Source: Prostheceraeus crozeri
Lineage: Eukaryota > Platyhelminthes > Polycladida > Euryleptidae
Direction: 5' to 3'
DNA: 64,000 bases
NCBI GenBank assembly: GCA_907163375.1
Contig: CAJQUW010010458.1
Coordinates: 248,001 to 312,000, forward strand
The notes beneath the pieces are model-generated. The model worked only from the letters and a program-made list of their open reading frames with translations, had not been told where the DNA came from and did not search any database. This document shows positions 19,901-29,033 of this stretch, piece by piece. The position numbers and the translations under genes are program-made. Each line of letters starts with the position of its first letter. Positions within the stretch are counted from its first letter, which is position 1.

Positions 19901-22900
19901 TCTCTTTCTTTCTTCTCTTTCTTTTCTTCTTTCTTTCTTCTTCTTCTTTCTTTTCTTCTCTTCTTTCTTCTTTCTCTTTCTTTCTTCTTTTCTTTCTTCT
20001 TCTTCTCTTCTTCCTTCTTCTTTCTTTTCTTTCTTCTCTCTTCTTTTCTCTTTCTTCTTCTTCTTCTTTCTTCTTTCTTCTTCTCTTTCTCTTTTCTTTC
20101 TTTCTTTCTTCTCTTCTTTTCTTTCTCTTTCTTCTTCTTCTTTCTTTCTCTTTCTCTCTTTCTTCTTTCTCTTCTTCTTTCTTCTTTTCTTCTTCTTTCT
20201 TCTCTTTCTTTCTCTTCTCTTCTTCTTCTTCTCTCTCTTCTTTCTTTTCTTCTCTTCTTTTCTTCTTTTCTTTCTTCTTCTTTCTCTTTTCTTCTTTTCT
20301 CTTCTTTTCCTTTCTTTCTTTCTTCTTCTTTCTTTCTTCTCTTCTTCTTTCTCTTTCCTTTCTTCTTCTCTTCTTCTCTTTCTTTCTTCTTTTCTCTTTC
20401 TTTCTTTTCTTCTTTCTTCTCTTCTTTCTTCTTCCTCTTTCTCTTTTCTCTTCTTTCTTCTTTCTTTTCTTCTTCTTCTTTCTTTCTTTTCTTCTTCTCT
20501 CTTTCTTCTTTCTCTTTCTTTCTTTCTTTCTTCTTTCTTTTCTCTCCTTTCTCTTTTCTTCTTTCTCTTCTTTCTTTTCTTCTCTTTTTCCTTCTCTTCT
20601 TCTTTCTCTTTCTTCTTCTCTTCTTTCTTCTTTCTCTTCTTTCTTCTTTCTTCTTCTTTCTCTTCTTTTCTTTCTTTCTCTTCTTTCTTTCTTCTCTTTC
20701 TTTCTCTTCTTTCTTCTTTCTTTTCTTTCTCTTTCTTCTTTCTTTCTTTTCTCTTTCTTCTCTTCTTTCTTCTCTTTCTTCTCTTTTCTTCTTTCTTTCT
20801 TCTCTTTCTCTTCTTTCTTTCTTTTCTTCTTTCTTTCTTCTTCTTTCTTCTTTTCTTTCTTTCTTTTCTTCTTCTTCTCTTTTCTTCTTTCTCTTTCTTC
20901 TTTCTTTCTTCTCCTTTTCTTTTCTTTCTTTTTCTTTCTCTTCTTTTCTTTCTTTCTTTCTTTTCTTTCTTTCTTTTCTCTTTCTTTCTTTCTTTCTTTC
21001 TCTTCTTTCTTCTTTCTCTCTTTCTTTTTCTTCTTTCTTTCTTCTTTCTTCTTTCTTTCTTTCTTCTTCTTTCTTTTCTTTCTTTCCTTTCTTCTTCTCT
21101 TTCTTCTTTTCTTTCTTTCTTCTTCTTTTCTCTTTCTTTTCTTTTCTTTCTTCTTTCTCTTCTTTCTTTTTCTTTCTTTTCTTTCTTCTTTTCTTCTTTC
21201 TTTTCTTCTTTTCTTTCTTTCTTTTTCTTTTCTTCTTCTTTCTTCTTTCTTTCTTTTCTTTCTTCTTTCTTTTCTTCTTTTCTTCTTCTTTTTTCTTTTC
21301 TTCTTTCTTTTCTTCTTTCTTCTTTCTTTTTCTTTTCTTTCTTCTTTTTCTTTCTTCTTTCTTTTTCTTCTTTTTTCTTTTCTTTCTTTTCTTTTTCTTT
21401 CTTCTTTCTTTCTTTTTTCTTTTCTTCTTTCTTTTCTTTCTTCTTTTCTTTCTTCTTTTTTCTTTTCTTTTCTTTCTCTTTTCTTCTTTTCTTTCTTTCT
21501 TTTCTTTTCTTTCTTTTTTCTTTTCTTTTCTTTCTTCTTTCTTTTTCTTCTTTTCTTTCTTTCTTTTTTTCTTTCTTCTTTTCTTCTTTTCTTTCTTCTT
21601 CTTTCTTTCTTCTTCTTTCTTTTCTTCTTTTCTTTCTTTCTTTTCTTTCTTCTTTTCTTTCTTTCTCTTTCTTTTCTTCTTTTCTTTTCTTTCTTTCTTT
21701 CTTCTCTTTCTTCTTTTTCTTTCTTCTTTCTTTTTCTCTTCTCTTCTTTTCTTTTCTTTCTCTTTTTCTTTTCTTTCTTTTCTTTTTCTTTCTTCTTTTT
21801 CTCTTTCTTTTTCTTCTTTCTTTTCTCTTTTTCTTTCTCTTCTTCTTTCTTCTTTCTTCTCTTTTTCTTCTTTTCTTTCTTTTCTTTCTTTTCTTTCTTT
21901 CTTTCTTCTTTCTTCTTTCTTTTCTTCTTTCTTTCTTTCTTCTTTCTCTTTTTTCTTCTTTTCTTTCTTCTTTCTTTCTTCTCTTTCTTCTTCTTTTTCT
22001 TTTTCTTCTTCTTTTCTTCTTTCTTTTTCTTTCTTCTTCTTTTTCTCTTTTTCTTCTTTCTTCTTCTTTTCTTCTTTTCTTTTCTTTCTTCTTTTTCTTT
22101 CTTCTTCTTTCTTTCTTTCTTCTTTCTTTTCTTTTTCTTTCTTCTTCTTTTCTCTTTTCTTTCTTTCTCTTCTTTTTCTTTTCTTTTCTCTTTCTTCTCT
22201 TTCTTTTCTTTCTTTTTCTTTTCTTCTTTTCTTCTTTTCTTTCTTTTCTTTCTTTTCTTCTTCTTTCTTTCTTCTTTTCTCTTTCTTCTTCTTTCTTTCT
22301 TTCCTTCTTTTTTTCTTCTCTTTTCTTTTCTTTCTTCTTTTCTTCTTTCTTTCTCTTTCTTTCTTTCTTCTTTCTTTTCTTTTTCTTCTTTCTTTTTCTT
22401 TCTTTTCTTTTCTTCTTTTCTTTTCTTTCTTCTTTCTTTTTCTTTCTTTTCTCTTTTCTTCTTTTTCTTTCTTTCTCTTCTTTTTTTCTTTTCTTCTTTC
22501 TTCTCTTTTCTCTTTCTTTCTTTTCTTTCTCTTTCTTCTTTTCTTCTTTCTTTCTTTCTTCTTTCTTTCTTTCTTCTTTTTCTTTTTCTCTTTTCTTTTT
22601 TCTTCTTTCTTTTCTTTCTTCTTTCTTTTTCTTCTCTTTTCTTTCTTCTTTTCTTTCTTCTTTTTCTTTTCTTCTTTTCTCTTCTTTTTCTTTTCTTTCT
22701 TCTTTCTTTCTTTCTCTCTTTTTTTCTTCTTTCTTCTTCTTTCTTTCTTCTTTTTCTCTTTCTCTTTTCTTTTTCTTTCTTCTCTTTCTTTCTTCTTTCT
22801 TTTTCTTTCTTTCTCTCTTTCTTTCTTCTTTTCTTCTCTTTTCTTCTTCTTCTTTCTTTCTTTTCTCTTCTTCTTCTTTTCTTTTCTTTCTTTCTTTCTT

Positions 22901-23846
22901 TCTTTTCTTTCTTTCTTTTCTTCTCTCTTTCTTTTTCTTTTCTTCTTTTCTTTCTCTTTTTCTTTCTTTCTCTTTTCTTCTTCTTTCTTTCTTCTTTCTC
23001 TCTTTTCTTTTTCTTTCTTTTTCTCTTCTTTCTTTTTTCTTTCTCTTCTTTCTTTCTTTTTCTTTCTTTTCTTTCTTTCTCTTTTCTTCTTTCTTTCTTC
23101 TTTTTCTTTCTTCTTTCTTTTTCTTTTCTTTCTTCTTTCTTTCTTTTTCTTTTCTTCTTTCTTTCTCTTTCTTTTTTCTTTCTTTTCTTTCTTCTTTCTC
23201 TTTCTTTCTTCTTTTCTTTTCTCTTTCTTCTTTCTTTTCTTCTTTCTTTCTTCTTTTCTTCTTTTCTTCTTTCTTTCTTCTTCTTTCTTTCTTCTTTCTT
23301 TCTTTCTTCTCTCTTTCTTTTTCTTCTTTTCTTCTTTCTTTTCTTCCTTTTCTCTTCTTTTCTTCTTTCTCTCTTTCTCTTCTTCTCTTTTCTCTTCTTT
23401 TCTTTTCTTTCTTCTTTCTTTCTCTTTCTTCTTTTTCTTCTTTCTTTTCTCTTCTTCTTTCTTTCTTCTTTCTTCTTCTTCTTCTTTTTCTTTCTTCTTT
23501 CTCTTTCTTCTTTCTTCTCTCTTTCTTTTCTTCTTTCTCTCTTTCTTCTTCTTTTCTTCTTTCTTTTTCTCTTTCTTTCTTTTTCTTCTTCTCTTTCTTT
23601 CCTTTTCTTTTCCTTCTTCTTTTTTCTTTCTTCTTTCTCTTTCTTCTTTCTCTTCTTTCTTCTTCTTTTCTTTTCTTCTCCGGTTTTCTTCTTTCTCTTC
23701 TTTCTTTCTCCTTTTCTTCTCTTTCTTTCTTTCTCTCTTTCTTTCTTCTTTTCTTTTCTCTTTCTTTCTTTTCTTTTCTTCTTTCTCTCTTTCTTCTCCT
23801 TTTCTCTCTCTTTTCTTTTCGTCCTTCTCACTTTCCTTTCCTCCTC
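16983..23846. repeat. 6.9-kb polypyrimidine tract
   Basis: The + strand is almost exclusively T and C, mostly TTC and TTTC units without a fixed longer period. The only purines I notice away from the two ends are an A at 17582 and a GG near 23691. The tract produces huge spurious open frames on both strands (over 2000 codons), which should be ignored. If real it is a purine-pyrimidine mirror tract able to form triplex (H-) DNA. It interrupts one gene and is flanked by duplicated sequence. Confidence 0.97.
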
Positions 23847-24046
23847 TATCATTTACATTGAGATGGGGTTCAATACTATTGAAAAGAGATATGGCATGTG
23901 CGCGAGATGCTAAAGGTGTAGCAGTCGATACAGAGTCACGCATCTTATTCTTCAAGTTTTTCAATTGCTCAACAGTTTCCGATTGTAATAATACAGCACG
24001 ATGTGGATCTTTGATGTGAACATTTTGCTGATAATCTATTTCTTTC
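23847..24046. repeat. Right copy of the duplication flanking the tract
   Basis: This is the counterpart of 16778-16992. This copy keeps the reading frame of the gene at 24147 and is therefore the better version of the sequence. Confidence 0.85.
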
Positions 24047-24147
24047 CTATACATTTGATTTGCAAGAGGTTGCTTTACTTGCTGCATGGCAGTCAATTGT
24101 ACATATTCATCCTGAGGAATAACAATCATGCGAGAATAAGAACTCAT
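23847..24147 (-). pseudogene. Conserved Polinton protein, N-terminal part, cut by the tract
   Basis: ATG 24147 overlaps the ATPase stop as ATGA. The 97 coding residues begin MSSYSRMIVIPQDEY and include LANQMYRKEIDYQQN and VEQLKNLKNKMRDSVS, ending at HLNVND, after which the frame runs into the polypurine strand of the tract. The reading continues at 16790-16522. Polintons often carry a protein of this kind next to the ATPase. Its role is not known to me; a virion or packaging role is inferred from position. Confidence 0.6.
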
Positions 24148-24761
24148 AGTTTGTAGATAATCATGGGAGTTTTCAAAATATCACTTCGAAATCTAAATTC
24201 TTCCGGACACTCTTGCGTAAAGTCAATGAATAAGTAACCGTATGGTTTTTCAGTAGCTGCTTGAAAAATTTCAATTAAGGCTTTTGATCCTCTGGGTGCA
24301 ACTTGTCGCGCTAAAATTTCAAATTGACTTTTATCTCGCGGATTCTTGAAAATAGCATAATAGTGTGTATTCAGGTTTCGTGTACGAGCTTCTTTTCCAT
24401 CAGGAAACAAATTTTGTGTAATATAGATGATAAAACACCTTTTATGGTGTGCTGCGCGAGTGAACATATCTGTAACATCTTTTGAATTCTTACTTTCTTT
24501 TAATAAATCATCCAATACAACAACATCATTAGACTGAAGTTTATCCACTGGAATAATTCCTTCATGTCGAATAAAGTTGCGACTTTGCAATTCCTGAAAC
24601 AGCGACGGTTGATAAATACCATAACACCAAAGCACTCGATTGATAGGTTCCTTAAACAACTCCCTTCTTTTATCCAATAAATTCAGCGTGAAAACAGTTT
24701 TACCTGCATGAGATGGACCTGATACAGTCAGAACTTTATCGCATTGAAGTCTGAAATCCAT
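24144..24761 (-). CDS. ATP: FtsK/HerA-type genome-packaging ATPase
   Basis: This is the motor that would translocate the element's DNA into capsids. I choose ATG 24761 (MDFRLQCDKVLTVSG, 205 aa). The longer frame starts only at a TTG and overlaps the preceding gene. Walker A is GPSHAGKT (15-22) and Walker B is VVVLDD (80-85), followed by YITQNLFP, a polar sensor-like motif seen in viral A32-type ATPases. The preceding gene ends 31 bases upstream, and the following gene starts inside this stop codon (ATGA). The frame is intact. Confidence 0.93.
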   Translation of the reverse strand: MDFRLQCDKVLTVSGPSHAGKTVFTLNLLDKRRELFKEPINRVLWCYGIYQPSLFQELQSRNFIRHEGIIPVDKLQSNDVVVLDDLLKESKNSKDVTDMFTRAAHHKRCFIIYITQNLFPDGKEARTRNLNTHYYAIFKNPRDKSQFEILARQVAPRGSKALIEIFQAATEKPYGYLFIDFTQECPEEFRFRSDILKTPMIIYKL

Positions 24762-24792
24762 TTTATTACTTTGAGACTCAACATTTGCATAA

Positions 24793-25149
24793 TTAACGCT
24801 TAGAGCCAAAGATATTTCCCAATAGGTTGCCCACGGCAGGAGCTATCATTGGAAGTATTGCTGAAAGGAAACCGCCCTTTTGTGTTAGAGTTTTCCTCTT
24901 TCTTTGAAGGGCGACTTTAGGATTGGAGATGAAACGCAATTTCGTAGCATATCGCTTAAGTAACTTTCGTTGTTTTGGCGCTAATTTCTTCGTCCTCAAC
25001 TTCCTCACATGAGAAATAATTTCACAAATGAATTTATCGTTAGCATGTCGTATAGCATTGTATCGCTGATTTGCTTTCATTCGTCGGAGAGCTTGAATGG
25101 CTGAAGAAAACTTTTGACTTTTACGTTTCGTCATTTTACGTTTCGCCAT
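24793..25149 (-). CDS. Basic protein with hydrophobic C-terminal segment (Polinton-type)
   Basis: The 118-aa protein starts with a lysine/arginine-rich stretch (MAKRKMTKRKSQKF), continues with basic helices, and ends in QKGGFLSAILPMIAPAVGNL, a Gly-led hydrophobic segment. Small basic proteins with such a GGFL...ILP tail are common next to Polinton ATPase genes. The shape suggests a DNA-associated or membrane-active minor virion protein. It lies 31 bases upstream of the ATPase start and is probably expressed with it. Confidence 0.7.
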   Translation of the reverse strand: MAKRKMTKRKSQKFSSAIQALRRMKANQRYNAIRHANDKFICEIISHVRKLRTKKLAPKQRKLLKRYATKLRFISNPKVALQRKRKTLTQKGGFLSAILPMIAPAVGNLLGNIFGSKR

Positions 25150-25200
25150 TTTCCGTGTTAGTCTTTGCTAAAACCTATCTTTACCACATTTGCATAGGTA

Positions 25201-25524
25201 CTAACTATTGCGACATAAGTGACACTCGAAATGAGCAATATCACAGTGGTTACATTGGCAAAGTTGAATGCAATTACGTATGAAACAGCGTTGACAAAAA
25301 GCATGCTTACATCTCTTGAAGATGCGCTTTTCATTTCCATCCTTTCGCTTACATACATCGCAACACATAGTTTCACGGTTACTGATGTCTATAGCAAGTC
25401 TTTCTGAAGATATGAAATTGCTATCCTCTTCTAAATAATAGACGCATGTACAGAAGGAATATACTTCGAGAGTGAGCAGACATAGCTCGAAAACCAGTTG
25501 TGCTACAATCAAGTACCACTGCAT
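25201..25524 (-). CDS. RING-finger protein with N-terminal hydrophobic segment
   Basis: The 107-aa protein starts at ATG 25524, two bases after the stop of the upstream gene (TGA-AA-ATG). Residues 3-24 are hydrophobic (WYLIVAQLVFELCLLTLEVY) and could be a signal anchor. The C-terminal half is a C3HC4-type RING: Cys55, Cys58, Cys72, His74, Cys77, Cys80, Cys91, Cys94. RING proteins usually act as ubiquitin ligases, so a role in manipulating the host is a reasonable inference. The C-x2-C-x13-C-x-H-x2-C-x2-C spacing is identical to that of the second RING gene at 26607. Confidence 0.65.
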   Translation of the reverse strand: MQWYLIVAQLVFELCLLTLEVYSFCTCVYYLEEDSNFISSERLAIDISNRETMCCDVCKRKDGNEKRIFKRCKHAFCQRCFIRNCIQLCQCNHCDIAHFECHLCRNS

Positions 25525-25526
25525 TT

Positions 25527-25937
25527 TCAATTTTTCTTTATGGAAAGTTGAATGTGAATATCTGAAATCGCTTCAATCACTAGACTGCTACCATGATGGT
25601 TAAATGCGTTAAGACGTTCAGCAATTTTTATCATATGTCTTTTAAAAAATTCTTCGGGGTGATCTACCACTTCCATTGAATAAGAAGCAAAATGGAAAGA
25701 GCGACTTTCCACCTCTTCCTTTCCAAAATGACTAAACTTAATTTTCGCAACTAATCGCGCCATGATAATGCTATCAGAGAATGTATTCATTAACTCTAGA
25801 AATAGAGTGCTAGCATCATCGACCACTGCTTCGATGTCGGTCTCATCTTTATGAAATTTTATCACATAATCTTGAACAGCTCCTTTTAAACTTTGCCTAT
25901 GAAAACGTAATGTTCCGCAGTCGTTTGAGAAAGACAT
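25527..25937 (-). CDS. Hypothetical protein resembling a region of the polymerase N-terminus
   Basis: The 136-aa frame starts at ATG 25937. It has no catalytic motif. The middle and end (MARLVAKIKFSHFGKEEVES, then RSFHFASYSMEVV, then helices and a final IEAISDIHIQLSI) follow the same order as the polymerase region at about residues 165-245: a K-rich beta strand, a short FHxxS-type strand, a long helical stretch, and a closing strand. I suggest a standalone paralogue of that domain, not proven. The gene is tightly coupled to the following RING gene. Confidence 0.5.
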   Translation of the reverse strand: MSFSNDCGTLRFHRQSLKGAVQDYVIKFHKDETDIEAVVDDASTLFLELMNTFSDSIIMARLVAKIKFSHFGKEEVESRSFHFASYSMEVVDHPEEFFKRHMIKIAERLNAFNHHGSSLVIEAISDIHIQLSIKKN

Positions 25938-26024
25938 GATCGCCCTTTATCTAACCCATCCATTGCATGAAAACAACAACTCTTCTCATAGTAACATTTA
26001 TTGAATAACGGTAACAAGCATGCA

Positions 26025-26555
26025 TTATAAATCAATGGTTTGAAAGAGATAAAATAGATACAGCTGGTAACTATCATACAGCGAGCAATGATAACCATAC
26101 AGGACTTTGGCAGTGTTGAGGTAAGGAGGAAAGAAGCATTGGTTATGAACGTAGCTACTACAACGAACAGACAAAATAGGAACACACAAATCCTTAAAAC
26201 GTTTCGTGACTTCATGATAATGTTGATTCACTCTACTATCCCAAGGCGGGAGCAAAATATCATCAATGATTAGATTGGGAAATACTTTCCTCTCCTTACC
26301 AGGATTATTACAAAAGATGCGTATAACATTGAAAGCAGCTAACCATCGTTTAAAGTCAATAAGAAGAGCACTCTCACAAGAAAAGTCATAGTCTTGCAAA
26401 TATTTCAGATTAAGTCCATGAATGTGTTTTCTCGCCCATTGATCAACATTGGGATCGCAGTTGGCATGTTGATGATAGACACTAACAATCTGATATGTCC
26501 AATTGTTCATAGCAATAGCACTGAGCTCCTGTACAGGTTCACCCTCACAATCCAT
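26025..26555 (-). CDS. DEDDh exonuclease-like protein
   Basis: The frame opens IIIFMDCEGEPVQELSAIAM, a beta strand with a D-x-E motif as in Exo I of DnaQ-type nucleases. KHIHGLN resembles the HGI-T motif of that family, and HCSLYD near the end fits the Exo III H-x4-D pattern. The central Exo II Asp is not obvious (FCNNPGKE instead), so activity is uncertain. The first ATG is at 26555, but a TTTTAG acceptor followed by GCTTCT just upstream (about 26578) suggests a spliced start like that of its neighbour; I could not find a convincing donor. Length is 176 aa or slightly more. It may edit DNA or process RNA. Confidence 0.55.
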   Translation of the reverse strand: MDCEGEPVQELSAIAMNNWTYQIVSVYHQHANCDPNVDQWARKHIHGLNLKYLQDYDFSCESALLIDFKRWLAAFNVIRIFCNNPGKERKVFPNLIIDDILLPPWDSRVNQHYHEVTKRFKDLCVPILSVRCSSYVHNQCFFPPYLNTAKVLYGYHCSLYDSYQLYLFYLFQTIDL

Positions 26556-26606
26556 AAAAATGATGATAGAAGCCTAAAACGGAAATTACACATCTAAGGA
26601 AGCGTT

Positions 26607-26807
26607 CTATAACATATTACAAAATGAAGAATTACATCGATGCTTTTCACGACAAAATACACAAATGATATGATGGCAACGAAGAAGTAAAATGTATCTA
26701 ATAAGACCACGTCTACGACACTGAAAGCACATAAGCGAATTGTCATAGGGTAGAGTTAGGAAAGGGCTAGTAATTCTCCTTCTTTGATTTGCGTTTTGAT
26801 GTAGCAT
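26607..26807 (-). CDS. Small RING-like zinc protein, 66 aa
   Basis: I start at ATG 26807, which lies inside the end of the upstream gene in another frame. The sequence is basic at first and then carries Cys27, Cys30, Cys44, His46, Cys49, Cys52, Cys58, Cys63. The spacing C-x2-C-x13-C-x-H-x2-C-x2-C equals that of the RING protein at 25201, so the two are probably paralogues. It could also be reached by alternative splicing from the upstream gene. Confidence 0.45.
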   Translation of the reverse strand: MLHQNANQRRRITSPFLTLPYDNSLMCFQCRRRGLIRYILLLRCHHIICVFCREKHRCNSSFCNML

Positions 26808-27542
26808 TCTTCTCCGACTTGCGCTTCGTACCACTGCTGTTCAGGATTTGATCAATTATGTCGTCCACGTTGGGTGGTTTTGGAATATATAGGATGGATT
26901 CCATATGCATGGAGAGAGAGGCTATTTTATTATCCTTGTGTCGACCATAATATAGCCCATTCACTTTGAAAAGGATATCCCAAGTACCTTCTCCGAGCTC
27001 ATCACATCTGATGGCTATTGATTGATCTCCCTCCTTCTTATAGTAAGTACACCAATGTGATACCGGTAGGCAAATGTGATTACCATCCCAAATCTTTCTA
27101 TAGGGAGTATCCTTGTCATCTCTAGCCTTCCACTCTTGAGCAAGAGGAGTAGGAATGTCCATATTTAATGTCACATACTCCTCAATAATATCAAGTTGGT
27201 GGCGAATGGACGGACTCACGGGGATCAGTATGTAGTCCCCATACTGATTGCGCATTATCTTGACATCCGTGGAAGGGAGCATTCCCGTTTGGAGTACTAC
27301 GCTATGATCGTCATAACGCAAGACTTGTTTAAATTTACGCTGTAGCGGTGTAGGATTATGTACCTTGGTTGTTTCTTCTACTGGCCTCAGTTGTAGATGA
27401 TCTGACCGTAGCGAACCTTGTAACGTTTGACCGCCATTTTGTCCTACTAGTGCAGCAGATGGAGTAGATGCCTGAAAATGAAAAAAGATTGTATTAAGTT
27501 TACGTTCAAGGGAGGAGAGGGAGGAAAGTAGCGACTTACCAT
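26767..27542 (-). CDS. Rightmost Polinton gene, spliced, unknown function, 235 aa
   Basis: Exon 1 is only the ATG (27540-27542). A 68-bp intron (27472-27539, GTAAG...TTTTCAG) joins to exon 2 (26767-27471), which begins GCATCTACTCC, so the protein starts MASTPSAALVGQNGG. The joint frame is open over 235 codons, whereas the unspliced frame has no ATG near the promoter. The core is a mixed alpha/beta domain (YGDYILIPVSPSIRHQLD, ICLPVSHWCTYYKK, LGEGTWDILFKVNGLYYGRH), and the C-terminus is a bipartite nuclear-localisation-like KRKSEKNATSKRKSKK. An early nuclear DNA-binding role is plausible from shape and position. No family is recognised. Confidence 0.75.
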
Positions 27543-27616
27543 TTTAGTTGGATAATAGAACAGTGAACTAGAGAGAGAAAATGTGCGTCCGTCACTCGTA
27601 TGATTCAACGATGGAA

Positions 27617-27688
27617 TGATTCTCACTGTGGAAGGCTCGCTATTTATACAGAAATGCTTGATTCTCATTGGATGATGATCCTCATTGG
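27617..27688 (-). promoter_or_regulatory. CCAAT-CCAAT-TATA-initiator promoter of the rightmost gene
   Basis: On the minus strand CCAAT boxes lie at 27688-27684 and 27671-27667, TATAAATA starts at 27648, and a TCATTC initiator has its A at 27617. The gaps are 12, 18 and 31 bases, identical to the polymerase promoter at 4054-4125. Confidence 0.8.
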
Positions 27689-27702
27689 ACAATAACATCA
27701 AG

Positions 27703-28790
27703 CTGATTCCAAATCTGGCCTCCGTTTACCAATCCGAGCCTTCATTCGCCTGCTGGAGCTGTATCTTGGGAAATTCTAACTCTATCGTTTTTCGTCAATC
27801 TCCCAAAATCTTAAATGGCGTCTCACATCTAAACGAAGACAGATATGAACAAGCCGATTCTTTCACTAAATTTTTCTCACTCTTAGCTTTCAAACGAGCT
27901 ATGGCACGACAAAATCCGTCCACTGGAAGCCAAAATCGAAGCGAGCTGTCCAGAGGGGGGGGGACGTCAGCAAAATTTTTTCTCTCCGATTGACTTGAAA
28001 CTCACCATACCGATGCAGAATTTCACGCTGAATCCGAATCTGGCCTCCGTTTTCTCATCCGATGCTTCGTTTTGAAGCTAGAGCCCAAAACGTCCCAAAT
28101 TCTAACTCTGTCGTTTTTCGCCAATGTCCAAAAATCTTAAATGGCGTCTCACATCTAAACGAAGACAGATAGGAACAAGCCGATTCTTTCACTAAATTTG
28201 TCTCACTCTTAGCTTTCAAACGAGCTATGGCACGACAAAATCCGTCCACTGGAAGCCAAAATCGAAGCGAGCTGTCCAGAGGGGGGGGGACGTCAGCAAA
28301 ATTTTTTCTCTCCGATTGACTTGAAACTCACCATACCGATGCAGAATTTCACGCTGAATCCGAATCTGGCCTCCGTTTTCTCATCCGATGCTTCGTTTGG
28401 GCGCTACACACCAAAACGTCCCAAATTCTAACTCTGTCGTTTTTTCGAAAAATGTTGAAAATTTTTTCTCGCCGATTGACTTGAAACTCACCATACCGAT
28501 GCAGAATTTCACGCTGAATCCGAATCTGGCCTCCGTTTTCTCATCCGACCACTCCTTCCACTCGAAACAGCCCATTTTACAACCCAACATTCAGCACGAA
28601 AAACATCACACACTATAGCCTCAAGACTAATCCTGGCGGTCGCCCAAGTCCACCACGACACTCTGTCGTTCCAGAGGGGGGGGGTCAGACTATAATCACC
28701 ACGGCGGCCGACCACGACACTGCCGTTCCAGAGGGGGGAGGGGAGGGGGAGGGGAGGGGGAGGGGAGGGGGGGACGTCAGCGATGGCGGC
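27703..28790. repeat. Right terminal inverted repeat with internal ~325-bp tandem units
   Basis: The motif TGGCCTCCGT recurs at 27716, 28041, 28367 and 28527, giving two units of about 325 bases and a truncated one of 160. Units include GGAAGCCAAAATCGAAGCGA, a run of nine Gs, and GACGTCAGC. The segment 28060-28240 is the reverse complement of the window start. Beyond 28530 the units change to shorter repeats with CCACGACACT and GTTCCAGAGGGGGG, then a G-rich tract. The exact outer end lies somewhere near 28790-28880 and cannot be fixed without the left tip. Confidence 0.8.
28731..28773 (+). repeat. G-rich tract near the Polinton end, G-quadruplex capable
   Basis: Eight or so runs of four to seven Gs are separated by single As over 43 bases. 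This satisfies the usual G4 pattern several times over. It lies just inside the presumed right tip of the element. Confidence 0.8.
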
Positions 28791-28884
28791 CATCTTGCGC
28801 TATCTGGTATTTGTCACTTCCTTACTACTTGCATGCACTGCTGTCTGTGTACTTTTGTTTGACGGAGAAAGTTAACATCAAGAC

Positions 28885-29033
28885 CAGAGTTGGAAGTGGG
28901 TCAACCAAAGTTGACCCATCACCCACTTGACCCATGGCATATGTGACCCACGACCCACCGGCTTTTCACGAAAAGATAATCCACGACCCACCTGACCCAC
29001 CACATCTTTGACCCACTTGACCCACCTGCTGCA
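28885..29033. repeat. GACCCA-rich repeat, left copy
   Basis: It starts CAGAGTTGGAAGTGGGTCA and continues as irregular repeats of TGACCCACC and CGACCCACC. The first 19 bases are repeated inverted at 32025-32043. The two copies bracket the Tc1/mariner element. Confidence 0.7.

Noticed and set aside
16945-24147. Giant open frames of over 2000 codons on both strands
   Set aside because: They consist only of Phe/Ser/Leu or Lys/Arg/Glu codons produced by the T/C tract; absence of stops follows from composition.
28509-28793. 94-aa Pro-rich minus-strand frame
   Set aside because: Generated by the G-rich tract and terminal repeat; no start context or domain.
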